The notes under the pieces: generated by a model
What the model saw: the letters and a program-made list of their open reading frames with translations, nothing else
Told to the model about the DNA's origin: nothing
Database searches by the model: none
Made by a program: the position numbers and the translations under genes
Assembly (NCBI RefSeq): GCF_004364435.1
Contig: NZ_SOCT01000009.1
Span: 96,910 to 160,909 of the forward strand
Reading direction: 5' to 3'
DNA from: Pseudomonas sp. LP_7_YM
GTDB lineage: Bacteria > Pseudomonadota > Gammaproteobacteria > Pseudomonadales > Pseudomonadaceae
Length of the DNA stretch: 64,000 nucleotides
Shown: piece by piece, positions 10,097 through 18,833 of the stretch
Numbering within the stretch: the stretch's first letter is position 1
How the letters are laid out: every line of letters starts with the position of its first letter

Positions 10097-11659
10097 CTAT
10101 AGGTGAACGACCGCCATATCGAGCCGGGGATAGTCACTGTCGGCATGCTCGCTTTTCGGTGGCACGTGATGGGTTTTCATCACCTGATCGCCTTGTAGCG
10201 TCTCCAGATGGATATCGAAGCCCCAAAGGCGGTGCAGGTGTTTGAGCACTTCGTCGGTTGAATCACCCAGTGGCTTACGGTCGTGTTGCTGATGGCGCAG
10301 GGTCAGCGAGCGATCACCACGGCGGTCGATGCTGTAGATCTGCACGTTAGGTTCGCGGTTGCCCAGGTTGTATTGCGCAGCGAGGGTCTGCCGGATCGTC
10401 CTGTAGCCTGTTTCGTCGTGGATGGCAGGCACCATGAGATCGTCCTTCTGATCATCATCCAAAATGCTGAACAGCTTGAGATCGCGGATCACCTTAGGCG
10501 ACAGGTACTGCAAGATGAAGCTCTCATCCTTGAAGCTGCTCATCGCAAATTTGATTGCCGTGAGCCAATCGGTGCCCGCCAGATCCGGAAACCATTGGCG
10601 ATCCTCATCGGTTGGGTGCTCGCACATCCGTCGAATGTCCTGATACATCGCAAAACCCAGCGTGTAGGGATTGATGCCGCTGTAATAGGGACTGTCGAAA
10701 CCGGGCTGGAAAACCACGCTGGTGTGCGACTGCAGGAATTCGAGCATGAATCCGTCAGTCACCAGGCCTTCGTCGTACAGATCATTCATTAACGTGTAAT
10801 GCCAGAAGGTGGCCCATCCCTCGTTCATCACCTGGGTCTGGCGTTGCGGATAGAAATACTGGGCGATCTTGCGCACGATGCGCACGACTTCCCGCTGCCA
10901 TGGCTCCAGCAAAGGAGCGTGCTTCTCGATGAAGTAAAGGATGTTTTCCTGAGGCTCGGGAGGGAAGCGGGCGTTGTCTTCCCTGTCGTTCTTGTTGGCA
11001 TTCTTGGGAATGGTGCGCCATAGATCGTTGATTTGCTTTTGCAGGTGCTCTTCCCTGTCCTTCATCCGTTGGCGCTCTTCTTCCGCCGAAATCGGATAGG
11101 GCCGTTTGTAGCGATCCACGCCGTAATTCATCAACGCATGGCAGGAGTCGAGAAGGTCTTCAACGGCGTCGATGCCGTGGCGTTCTTCACATTGCATGAT
11201 GAAGTGCTTGGCGAACACCAGGTAGTCAATAATCGAACTGGCGTCGGTCCAGGTGCGGAACAGGTAATTGCCCTTGAAGAAGCTGTTATGGCCATAACAG
11301 GCGTGCGCCACGACCAGCGCCTGCATGCAAATGGTGTTTTCTTCCATCAGATAAGCGATGCACGGATCTGAGTTGATGACGATCTCGTATGCCAGTCCCA
11401 TCTGACCGCGTGAGTAGGATTTTTCGGTGCTGAGAAAATGCTTGCCGTAAGACCAGTGGTGATAACCCAGCGGCATGCCGACCGATGCGTAGGCATCCAT
11501 CATCTGCTCGGCGGTGATCACTTCGATCTGGTTGGGGTAAGTGTCCAGGGCGTAGCGCTCGGCGATGCGGCTTATCTCCCGGTCGTACGCCTGGATCAGT
11601 TCGAATGTCCACTCTGAACCCGTGGAAAGGGGTTGGCGTTTATGCTCTCTGGCGGTCAT
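10097..11659 (-). CDS. SpoVR family protein (YcgB)
   Basis: This 520-residue protein belongs to the SpoVR/YcgB family, named for a Bacillus cortex gene and of unresolved biochemical role in Gram-negatives. Conserved stretches are visible: YPNQIEVITAEQMMDAY, GMPLGYHHWSYGKHF, VVAHACYGHNSFFKGN and MNEGWATFWHYTLMNDLYDE, rich in His/Glu pairs that could bind metal. It starts within the last four bases of yeaH (ATGA overlap) and so is coupled to it. The trio prkA-yeaH-ycgB is a widespread stationary-phase or nitrogen-stress unit. Confidence 0.92.
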   Translation of the reverse strand: MTAREHKRQPLSTGSEWTFELIQAYDREISRIAERYALDTYPNQIEVITAEQMMDAYASVGMPLGYHHWSYGKHFLSTEKSYSRGQMGLAYEIVINSDPCIAYLMEENTICMQALVVAHACYGHNSFFKGNYLFRTWTDASSIIDYLVFAKHFIMQCEERHGIDAVEDLLDSCHALMNYGVDRYKRPYPISAEEERQRMKDREEHLQKQINDLWRTIPKNANKNDREDNARFPPEPQENILYFIEKHAPLLEPWQREVVRIVRKIAQYFYPQRQTQVMNEGWATFWHYTLMNDLYDEGLVTDGFMLEFLQSHTSVVFQPGFDSPYYSGINPYTLGFAMYQDIRRMCEHPTDEDRQWFPDLAGTDWLTAIKFAMSSFKDESFILQYLSPKVIRDLKLFSILDDDQKDDLMVPAIHDETGYRTIRQTLAAQYNLGNREPNVQIYSIDRRGDRSLTLRHQQHDRKPLGDSTDEVLKHLHRLWGFDIHLETLQGDQVMKTHHVPPKSEHADSDYPRLDMAVVHL

Positions 11660-12927
11660 GTCACTAACCTGCGCTGGAAGAGTTCACGGAAAACCGGATA
11701 GATATCACCGGCAGAGACCAGCTGCTGCTGGACAAACGTGTCAGCGAAAGCATCGCCGATGCGTTCGTATTCGAACCACAGCGCCTGATGCTCGCGCGGG
11801 GTAATTTCGACGTAGGTGTAGTACTGCACGAAGGGCATGATCTGTTTGATCAGGATGTCGCGGCAGATGGGCGAGTCGTCGTTCCAGTTGTCACCGTCTG
11901 ATGCCTGCGCCCCATAGATGTTCCATTCGTTGGCCGGATAGCGCTGGGCCATGATCTCCTGCATCAGTTTCAAAGCGCTGGACACGATTGTGCCGCCGGT
12001 TTCCCTCGAATAGAAAAACTCCTCCTCGTCGACTTCGCGCGCGCTGGTGTGGTGGCGGATGAACACGACTTCGATCTTGTCGTAATTTCGCTTCAGAAAC
12101 AGGTAAAGCAGAATGAAAAATCGTTTGGCGATGTCTTTTGTGGCCTGAGTCATGGAGCCAGAGACGTCCATCAGGCAAAACATCACTGCCTTGGAGCTGG
12201 GGTTGGGTTGTTTGACCAGCAGGTTGTACTTGAGGTCGAACGTGTCCAGATAAGGAACGCGCTTGATTCGCGCCTGCAAGCGTTGTGCCTCAAGCTCCAA
12301 GGCTTGAATGTCGCCAAAATTGTCGGGTTCTTCGCGCTTCAGTCGCTCAACTTCGGTGAGTATCTCTTTGAGTTTGGCGCGGCTGCTGCCCGATAACGCG
12401 ATACGTCGGGCGTGTGCCGAGCGCAGCGTACGAACGATATTGATCCGCGAGGGATTGCCTTCGTTACTGATGCCTGCACGTACGGTTTTAAAGGTTTCGG
12501 TGCCTGCCAGATTGCGTTTGACCAGATTGGGAAGTTCCAGGTCCTCGAACATGAACTCGAGGAATTCTTCCTGAGTGATCTGGAACACGAACTCATCCAT
12601 GCCTTCGCCGGAATTGCTCGCCTTACCGGGCCCTTTACCTGCGCCGCCGCCTTGCGGGCGGGCAATATGTTCGCCGCTGGTGAATTCCTTGTTGCCGGGG
12701 TGAACGACGGTTTGTTTACCGCCGCGACCATGGTGCAGCACTGGCTCGTCGATATCGCGGCCAGGGATGCTGATTTGTTCGCCATGCTCCATGTCAGTGA
12801 TAGAACGGCGGCTGACTGCTTCTTCGACTGCTTTCTTGATGTGATCACGGTAACGACGCAGAAAGCGCTGCCGATTTACCGTGCTCTTGTTCTTGCCATT
12901 GAGACGTCGGTCGATCACATAGCTCAT
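11656..12927 (-). CDS. YeaH/YhbH family protein (DUF444) with von Willebrand A fold
   Basis: A 423-residue DUF444 protein. The C-terminal half holds a von Willebrand A-type domain with a complete metal-ion site motif DVSGSM (about residue 255) and the later GGTIVSSAL and ASDGDNW elements. The N-terminal half is basic and then glycine-rich (GGGAGKGPGKASNSG). In enterobacteria yeaH lies next to the kinase gene yeaG and the two act in the same stress responses. Here it lies between prkA and ycgB, overlapping ycgB by four bases; the 145-bp gap to prkA holds tandem repeats. Confidence 0.92.
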   Translation of the reverse strand: MSYVIDRRLNGKNKSTVNRQRFLRRYRDHIKKAVEEAVSRRSITDMEHGEQISIPGRDIDEPVLHHGRGGKQTVVHPGNKEFTSGEHIARPQGGGAGKGPGKASNSGEGMDEFVFQITQEEFLEFMFEDLELPNLVKRNLAGTETFKTVRAGISNEGNPSRINIVRTLRSAHARRIALSGSSRAKLKEILTEVERLKREEPDNFGDIQALELEAQRLQARIKRVPYLDTFDLKYNLLVKQPNPSSKAVMFCLMDVSGSMTQATKDIAKRFFILLYLFLKRNYDKIEVVFIRHHTSAREVDEEEFFYSRETGGTIVSSALKLMQEIMAQRYPANEWNIYGAQASDGDNWNDDSPICRDILIKQIMPFVQYYTYVEITPREHQALWFEYERIGDAFADTFVQQQLVSAGDIYPVFRELFQRRLVT

Positions 12928-13017
12928 AGGCCCTCCGGGCAGCTACAAGAAAAAAACAGCCACAAGCTGCAAGCTGATCCTGGCCAGGTATTCGGACGCT
13001 GACCCCTTCAGCCTGCT

Positions 13018-13066
13018 GCTTGAAGCTTGAAGCTTGAAGCTTGAAGCTTGAAGCTTGTAGCTTACA
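13018..13066. repeat. Tandem heptanucleotide repeat (GCTTGAA)n between prkA and yeaH
   Basis: Five perfect copies of GCTTGAA (13018-13052) are followed by two degenerate copies, GCTTGTA and GCTTACA (13053-13066). They lie right after the prkA stop, inside the prkA-yeaH intergenic gap. A looser set (CAAGCTGCAAGCTG) occurs at about 12962-12976 in the same gap. Copy number of such repeats can vary between strains. Confidence 0.9.
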
Positions 13067-13072
13067 GCTGCT

Positions 13073-14995
13073 TTATTGCGACTTCCTGACGCGCAGGTAC
13101 CACTCGGACAGCAGACGTACCTGTTTATCGGTGTAGCCCCGCTCGACCATCCGGGTAACGAAGTCGTTGTGCTTTTGCTGATCCTCTTTACTGGCTTTGG
13201 CGTTGAAACTGATGACGGGAAGAAGGTCCTCGGTATTGGAGAACATCTTCTTCTCGATCACCACGCGCAGCTTCTCGTAGCTGAGCCATGTTGGATTCTT
13301 CCCATTGTTGTTGGCGCGTGCACGCAAGACGAAGTTGACGATTTCGTTACGGAAATCCTTTGGATTGCTGATACCTGCCGGTTTTTCGATCTTCTCCAGT
13401 TCTTCGTTGAGTGCGACGCGGTTGAGAATTTCGCCGGTTTCCGGGTCGCGGTATTCCTGATCCTGAATCCAGAAGTCGGCATACAAGACGTAGCGATCAA
13501 AAATGTTCTGCCCATACTCGCTGTAGGACTCCAGGTATGCCGTCTGGATTTCCTTGCCGATGAACTCGATGTAGCGAGGGGCCATGTATTCCTTGATGAA
13601 GCGCAGGTACCGCTCGCGGGTTTCTGCCTGGAACTGTTCCTGCTCGATCTGCTGTTCGAGCACATACAGCAGGTGCACCGGGTTGGCTGCGATTTCGTGT
13701 GGGTCGAAGTTGAAGACTTTCGAGAGGATCTTGAACGCAAAACGGGTGGACAGTCCATTCATGCCCTCGTCGACGCCCGCGCTGTCACGGTACTCCTGAA
13801 TCGACTTGGCCTTCGGATCGGTGTCCTTGAGATTCTCGCCGTCGTAAACCCGCATCTTGGAATAGATGTTCGAGTTTTCCGGTTCCTTGAGGCGCGACAG
13901 GGTGGTGAACTGCGCCAGCATTTTCAGGGTGTCCGGGGCGCAGTGGGCCTTGGACAGGGAACTGTTGAACAGCAGCTTGTCGTAGATCTTGATCTCATCG
14001 CTAACACGCAGGCAGTACGGCACCTTGACGATGTAGATCCGGTCGATGAAGGCCTCGTTATTCTTGTTGTGGCGGAAGCTGTGCCATTCCGATTCGTTGG
14101 AGTGGGCCAACAGAACGCCGTTGAACGGGATAGCCCCCAGGCCTTCGGTACTGTTGTAGTTACCTTCCTGAGTGGCGGTGAGCAATGGGTGCAGCACCTT
14201 GATCGGCGCTTTGAACATCTCCACGAATTCCATCAGGCCCTGGTTGGCCCGGCACAGCGCGCCGGAATAGCTATAAGCGTCGGCGTCGTTCTGTGAATAG
14301 TCTTCGAGTTTGCGGATATCGACCTTGCCCACCAGCGCGGAGATGTCCTGGTTGTTTTCGTCACCCGGCTCGGTCTTGGCGACAGCAATCTGATTGAGGA
14401 TCGACGGATACAGTTTGACTACCTTGAACTGGCTGATATCGCCACCGAATTCTGCCAGGCGTTTGGTCGCCCAGGGCGACATGATGGTGCTCAGGTAGCG
14501 ACGGGGGATGCCGAAGTCTTCTTCGAGGATCGCGCCGTCTTCCGTGGCGTTGAACAGCCCAAGCGGTGACTCGAAGACCGGCGAACCCTTGATGGCATAG
14601 AAAGGGACTTTTTCAATCAGCTGTTTAAGCTTTTCGGCCAGGGAAGACTTACCGCCACCGACCGGACCAAGCAGGTAGAGGATTTGTTTCTTTTCCTCCA
14701 GACCCTGAGCGGCATGGCGGAAATATGAAACGATCTGCTCGATGCACTCTTCCATGCCATGGAAATCGGCAAAGGCTGGATAGCGTCGGATCACCTTGTT
14801 GGAGAAAATTCGGGAAAGACGCGAATTGGTCGACGTGTCGAGCAACTCAGGCTCGCCAATGGCCAGCAGAAGACGTTCTGCCGCAGAGGCATAGGTTCTG
14901 GGATCCTGTTTGCAGAGCTCCAGGTACTCCTGTAACGAGAGCTCTTCCTGGCGTGTAGATTCAAAGCGTTGTTGGAAGTGGCTAAAAATACTCAT
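13073..14995 (-). CDS. PrkA family serine protein kinase (YeaG)
   Basis: The 640-residue protein matches PrkA/YeaG, a AAA-fold protein reported to have serine kinase activity and to act in stress and starvation responses. Residues around 110-125 contain the Walker A motif LLGPVGGGKSSLAEKL, followed by the conserved AAA core (NGVLLAHSNESEWHSFR) and a C-terminal PrkA domain. The start is preceded by GAGGTGACGTC. It is the first gene of a probable prkA-yeaH-ycgB operon. A 10-bp inverted repeat 56 bases upstream (15051-15074) may belong to its control region. Confidence 0.95.
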   Translation of the reverse strand: MSIFSHFQQRFESTRQEELSLQEYLELCKQDPRTYASAAERLLLAIGEPELLDTSTNSRLSRIFSNKVIRRYPAFADFHGMEECIEQIVSYFRHAAQGLEEKKQILYLLGPVGGGKSSLAEKLKQLIEKVPFYAIKGSPVFESPLGLFNATEDGAILEEDFGIPRRYLSTIMSPWATKRLAEFGGDISQFKVVKLYPSILNQIAVAKTEPGDENNQDISALVGKVDIRKLEDYSQNDADAYSYSGALCRANQGLMEFVEMFKAPIKVLHPLLTATQEGNYNSTEGLGAIPFNGVLLAHSNESEWHSFRHNKNNEAFIDRIYIVKVPYCLRVSDEIKIYDKLLFNSSLSKAHCAPDTLKMLAQFTTLSRLKEPENSNIYSKMRVYDGENLKDTDPKAKSIQEYRDSAGVDEGMNGLSTRFAFKILSKVFNFDPHEIAANPVHLLYVLEQQIEQEQFQAETRERYLRFIKEYMAPRYIEFIGKEIQTAYLESYSEYGQNIFDRYVLYADFWIQDQEYRDPETGEILNRVALNEELEKIEKPAGISNPKDFRNEIVNFVLRARANNNGKNPTWLSYEKLRVVIEKKMFSNTEDLLPVISFNAKASKEDQQKHNDFVTRMVERGYTDKQVRLLSEWYLRVRKSQ

Positions 14996-15050
14996 GACGT
15001 CACCTCGCTCGATACGTTGAGCCGGCGGCGGATCGTCAGTCGATGCTGGA

Positions 15051-15074
15051 TGACCGCTGATGACTCAGCGGTCA
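15051..15074. repeat. Perfect inverted repeat between glpE and prkA
   Basis: Arms TGACCGCTGA and TCAGCGGTCA with a 4-base TGAC loop. It lies 56 bases upstream of prkA and 210 bases beyond the glpE stop, both on the minus strand. There is no T run, so an operator or a processing hairpin is as likely as a terminator. The rest of 15075-15283 shows no gene that I can support. Confidence 0.6.
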
Positions 15075-15283
15075 TTTACCCCCCAAACACCCTAAAAGTA
15101 GCTACCGATGACCCACGCGCCGGTGTACCGGCTCTCCCCTGATTCGGATGGCCTGAGGCTAAGGATAGTTCGGATTCGCGCACAGAAAGAAGGAAGGCGG
15201 ATGAATGTGGGGGTACCGTGCGACAGTTGTATGCGCGAGGCCGCACAGGACGCGGCTCCGCGCATCGAAAAAATATTTTTCGA

Positions 15284-15604
15284 TCAGCCTTGCGCGGTTT
15301 CGTCCGGAAAAGTGTTTTTCCACAGTTCGAAGCCACCATCCATGCTGTAGACCTCGGAGAAGCCCTGGCCGACAAGATAGGCCGCTGCGCTCTGACTTGA
15401 ATTGCCGTGGTAGCAAAGGACGACGAGCGGTTTGTCGAGGTCAGCCTGGCGAATGAAGTCGGCGATGGAGTGGTTGTCCAGATGGTGCGAATTCGGGATG
15501 TGGTGGCTGGCGTAGGTCTGTGCATCGCGGACGTCGACCAGCACGGCTCCTTTTTCACGCAGGGCCTGGGCCTGCTCCGGCGGAATGCGTTTGAAATCGG
15601 TCAT
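15284..15604 (-). CDS. glpE: Thiosulfate sulfurtransferase GlpE (single rhodanese domain)
   Basis: GlpE moves sulfane sulfur from thiosulfate to cyanide or thiol acceptors in the cytoplasm. The 106-residue protein is one rhodanese domain: GAVLVDVRDAQTYASHHIPN, then the active-site loop LCYHGNSSQ with the catalytic cysteine, and a terminal GGFELWKNTFP. Length and motifs match the GlpE group. It follows apaH with a 56-base gap on the same strand, the usual Pseudomonas order. Confidence 0.93.
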   Translation of the reverse strand: MTDFKRIPPEQAQALREKGAVLVDVRDAQTYASHHIPNSHHLDNHSIADFIRQADLDKPLVVLCYHGNSSQSAAAYLVGQGFSEVYSMDGGFELWKNTFPDETAQG

Positions 15605-15660
15605 GAGGTGGGCTCCTGGGCCGTTATGTTCCCGGATTGCCGAGAACGGGAAGAAATATT

Positions 15661-16542
15661 CTAACGTTGCGGGTCGGCACGGTCCTTAGCCGTTGAGTCA
15701 TACGCTGCAGGGGAGGCGAGGTTGCCCTGTCCATCACAATCGCAATGAATCAGTTCTCGCGTGTCGACGTTGAGCATCGTCATCGCGCCACCCCATACGC
15801 AGCCAGTGTCGAGCGCGTAAACGCCGGGCTCGCTGCAGCGACCCTCCAATGCAGCCCAATGCCCGAAGATGATGTTCAAGCCCTTGGTCTTGCGATCCTG
15901 GTGGCTGAACCAGGGCGCGTATCCGGCAGGTGCGCTGTCCAGACCTTCCTTGCTCTTGAGGTCGAGCTTGCCGTCGCTTGTACAGAAGCGCATGCGCGTG
16001 AAGTAGTTGGTGATCACGCGCAGCCGGGTGACGCCCTGTAGATCCTTGTCCCATATGGCGGGTTCGTTACCGTACATGCCGTCCAGGAATGGTTTGAGCA
16101 GGTTGTCATCGCGCAAGGCTTCTTCGACTTCCTCGGCGCAGCGCAGGGCCTTTTTCAGGGTCCATTGCGGCGGGATGCCGGCGTGCACGAGGGCCATATC
16201 GCGCTCGGCATCGTAGTGCATCAGCTTTTGATGGCGCAGCCACTCGAGCAATTCATTGGCGTCAGGAGCTTCGAGTACTTCCCGCAGCGTATCGCCTTTC
16301 TTCAGGCGTTCGATATTGCGGCCAGCGGCGAGCAGGTGCAGGTCATGGTTGCCGAGCACGCAGACAATGGAGTCGCGCATGGCGTAAAGAAAGCGCAGGG
16401 TTTCCAGAGACTGTGGTCCTCGGTTCACCAGATCGCCCACTAGCCACAGTTTGTCTTTCGCCGGATCGAACGACACGTGTCGCAGCAGACATTTCAGCGG
16501 TTCGAGACAACCTTGCAGATCGCCGACTGCGTACACTGACAT
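15661..16542 (-). CDS. apaH: Symmetrical bis(5'-nucleosyl)-tetraphosphatase ApaH
   Basis: ApaH cuts diadenosine tetraphosphate into two ADP and also removes Np4A caps from RNA. The 293-residue protein has the metallophosphatase signatures in order: VGDLQGCLEPLK at the N-terminus, LVGDLVNRGP, VLGNHDLHLL and, further on, ALVHAGIPPQW and IIFGHWAALEG. Its ATG shares one base with the apaG stop (TGATG), indicating coupling. It is part of the lptD-surA-pdxA-rsmA-apaG-apaH group, the same order as in E. coli. Confidence 0.97.
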   Translation of the reverse strand: MSVYAVGDLQGCLEPLKCLLRHVSFDPAKDKLWLVGDLVNRGPQSLETLRFLYAMRDSIVCVLGNHDLHLLAAGRNIERLKKGDTLREVLEAPDANELLEWLRHQKLMHYDAERDMALVHAGIPPQWTLKKALRCAEEVEEALRDDNLLKPFLDGMYGNEPAIWDKDLQGVTRLRVITNYFTRMRFCTSDGKLDLKSKEGLDSAPAGYAPWFSHQDRKTKGLNIIFGHWAALEGRCSEPGVYALDTGCVWGGAMTMLNVDTRELIHCDCDGQGNLASPAAYDSTAKDRADPQR

Positions 16543-16922
16543 CAGTGAAGCGCCCCTGGTACAGCCAGCCGGAAAGGCGCGATGATCGCGTCGAAGCGTT
16601 CACCGTCTTCGGCGAGCATTTGATACGTGCCCTGCATGTTGCCGACCTTGGTGGTCATGACTGTGCCGCTGCTGTAGGTATGGCTTTGTCCCGCTTGAAT
16701 CAGCGGTTGCTGGCCCACCACACCCTCACCGCGAACTTCTTCGACATTTCCGTCGCCATCGGTGATCACCCAGTGGCGCGACAACAACTTGGCCGACAGC
16801 TCGCCGCTGTTGTGAACCGTGACGGTATAGGCGAAGGCAAAACGATTTTGCTCCGGCTCTGACTGTTCTGTAAGGAAGCGGGTGACGACGCTGACGTCGA
16901 CCTGGTAACGAGGATCGGACAT
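16542..16922 (-). CDS. apaG: ApaG (DUF525) protein
   Basis: A 126-residue ApaG protein, a fibronectin-III-like beta fold of uncertain role that is almost always encoded with apaH. The family stretches RFAFAYTVTVHNSGE, LLSRHWVITDGDG, VRGEGVVGQQPLI and GTMTT-like GTVMTTKVGNMQGTYQM are visible. It is directly upstream of apaH with a one-base overlap and about 120 bases after rsmA on the same strand. Confidence 0.95.
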   Translation of the reverse strand: MSDPRYQVDVSVVTRFLTEQSEPEQNRFAFAYTVTVHNSGELSAKLLSRHWVITDGDGNVEEVRGEGVVGQQPLIQAGQSHTYSSGTVMTTKVGNMQGTYQMLAEDGERFDAIIAPFRLAVPGALH

Positions 16923-17040
16923 GCAAGAGGCCTTAAAAGCGGGGGCGGAAAAAGCCGGAAAAGCCCGGAGAAGAATGAGTCTAGGACATGTGACGGCTTA
17001 ACAACCAATTGGTGCTTCGGCCGGGCATGTCCTGAGGGTA

Positions 17041-17847
17041 TCAACCGACGACAGGTTTATCGGTGAGCGTGTCAGCCAGACGCACGAATGCAGCCAGATC
17101 CAGCTGCTCGGGGCGCAAGCTGCCGTCCACGCTTGCTTGCGTGATCTCTTCGCTGGTCAGCAGCGCTTTCAAGGTGTTGCGCAGGGTTTTGCGGCGCTGG
17201 TTGAACGCCTCGCGAACGACGCGTTCCAGCGTGCGGTGGTCCTTGGCCGGGTGGGGCAGGGTCTCGTGAGGGACTAGCCGGACAATCGCCGAGTCGACTT
17301 TGGGCGGTGGATTGAACGCGCCGGGACCGACATTGAACAGATGTTCGACGCGGCAATGGTACTGAACCATGATCGACAGCCGCCCCCAGTCGCCACCGCC
17401 CGGGCCTGCTGCCAGACGCTCAACCACTTCCTTCTGCAGCATGAAGTGCATGTCGCGAATCAGGTGTGCGTTTTGCAGTAGATGGAAAATCAACGGCGTG
17501 GAGATGTTATAGGGCAGGTTGCCGACCACGCGCAGGCTGTTGGGCGCTGCGTTTAGGCTAGTGAAGTCGAACTTGAGCGCGTCGCCTTGGTGCAGGTTGA
17601 AATTCGGCATGCTGCCGAACTGTTGCATCAGGATGGGTACGAGGTCCTTGTCCAGCTCCACGACATCCAGTTGTGCGCCGCTGCCCAGCAAGCCTTCGGT
17701 CAAGGCACCCTGACCCGGGCCGATTTCCAGCAGGCGGTCATCGGCCTTGGCACGAATCGAGCGCAGGATCTTGTCGATCACCCCCGCATCGTGCAGAAAA
17801 TTCTGGCCGAAGCGCTTACGCGCCTTGTGTTGGTATTGCTCAGTCAT
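17041..17847 (-). CDS. rsmA: 16S rRNA dimethyladenosine transferase RsmA (KsgA)
   Basis: RsmA dimethylates two adjacent adenosines in helix 45 of 16S rRNA late in 30S assembly. The 268-residue protein shows FGQNFLHDAGVIDKIL, the SAM-binding loop EIGPGQGALTEGLL, the acidic VVELDKDL and the catalytic NLPYNIS motif, then a C-terminal helical domain. It starts inside the last four bases of pdxA (ATGA), so pdxA and rsmA are coupled as in E. coli. Confidence 0.97.
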   Translation of the reverse strand: MTEQYQHKARKRFGQNFLHDAGVIDKILRSIRAKADDRLLEIGPGQGALTEGLLGSGAQLDVVELDKDLVPILMQQFGSMPNFNLHQGDALKFDFTSLNAAPNSLRVVGNLPYNISTPLIFHLLQNAHLIRDMHFMLQKEVVERLAAGPGGGDWGRLSIMVQYHCRVEHLFNVGPGAFNPPPKVDSAIVRLVPHETLPHPAKDHRTLERVVREAFNQRRKTLRNTLKALLTSEEITQASVDGSLRPEQLDLAAFVRLADTLTDKPVVG

Positions 17848-18833
17848 TTACGGGTCTCAGCCATCTTATAGGCGGTTTCCAGAGCGACCTTGAGGCTGCC
17901 GGTGTCGACCTTGCCGCTGCCGGCCAGATCCAGCGCAGTACCGTGATCCACAGACGTGCGAATGATCGGCAGGCCGAGCGTGACATTGACGGCGGCGCCG
18001 AAGCCTTTGTACTTGAGCACCGGTAGGCCCTGGTCGTGGTACATCGCCAGCACTGCATCGCAGTGCTCCAGATATTTGGGGGTAAACAGAGTATCGGCGG
18101 GCAGCGGGCCGCGCAGATCAAGGCCCTCGCTGCGCAGACGCTCCAGAGTGGGTTCGATGATGTCGATTTCTTCGCGACCCAGATGGCCGCTTTCGCCCGC
18201 ATGGGGATTCAGTCCGCAGACCAGAATCCTTGGGTGGGAGATGCCGAACTTGTTGACCAGATCCGCATGCAGGATGCGTGTAACCCGCTCCAGCCGCTCA
18301 GCAGTAATGGCATCTGCAACGTTGCGCAGAGGCAGGTGAGTGGTCACCAGTGCCACGCGCAAGTCGCCGGTGGCGAGCATCATGACTACCTGCTCGGTCC
18401 GGGTCAGTTCGGCCAGAAACTCGGTGTGGCCGGAAAAGGCGATTCCGCTTTCGTTGATCACGCCCTTATGTACGGGGGCAGTGATCATTCCGGCGAAATC
18501 GCCGTCGAGGCAACCTTGCCCCGCTCGGGTAAGTGTTTCAAGGACGAATGCGCCGTTGGCTTCATTCAATTGCCCTGTGACCACGGAAGTATTGAGGGGG
18601 GTGTCCCACACATACAGGCTTCCGGCCGGCGCAGGGATGTCAGGCCATGTGGGCGGCAGGACAGGAATCAGGCTGACGACCACGCCCAGTTGTGCTGCCC
18701 GCTCGTTGAGCAGGTCGCAACTGGTAATGGCGATCAGGGGATGGGGCTGGGACTGCGCGGCGAGCAGCAGGCAAAGGTCAGGGCCGATGCCAGCGGGCTC
18801 GCCGGGCGTCAGGGCGAAACGCCGGGGTTTCAC
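17844..18833 (-). CDS. pdxA: 4-hydroxythreonine-4-phosphate dehydrogenase PdxA
   Basis: PdxA oxidises 4-phosphohydroxy-L-threonine with NAD in pyridoxal phosphate synthesis. The 329-residue protein starts RFALTPGEPAGIGPDL and carries the metal-binding histidines in FSGHTEFLAELT, VCGLNPHAGESGHLG and MYHDQGLPVLKYK, and ends with the conserved VDHGTALDLAGSG. It overlaps surA upstream and rsmA downstream by four bases each, giving a tightly coupled surA-pdxA-rsmA block. Confidence 0.97.
   Translation of the reverse strand: MKPRRFALTPGEPAGIGPDLCLLLAAQSQPHPLIAITSCDLLNERAAQLGVVVSLIPVLPPTWPDIPAPAGSLYVWDTPLNTSVVTGQLNEANGAFVLETLTRAGQGCLDGDFAGMITAPVHKGVINESGIAFSGHTEFLAELTRTEQVVMMLATGDLRVALVTTHLPLRNVADAITAERLERVTRILHADLVNKFGISHPRILVCGLNPHAGESGHLGREEIDIIEPTLERLRSEGLDLRGPLPADTLFTPKYLEHCDAVLAMYHDQGLPVLKYKGFGAAVNVTLGLPIIRTSVDHGTALDLAGSGKVDTGSLKVALETAYKMAETRK

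Noticed and set aside
13076..14296. Long plus-strand frame of 406 codons
   Set aside because: Lies fully opposite prkA, with composition explained by its codon bias; no start signal or recognisable domain.
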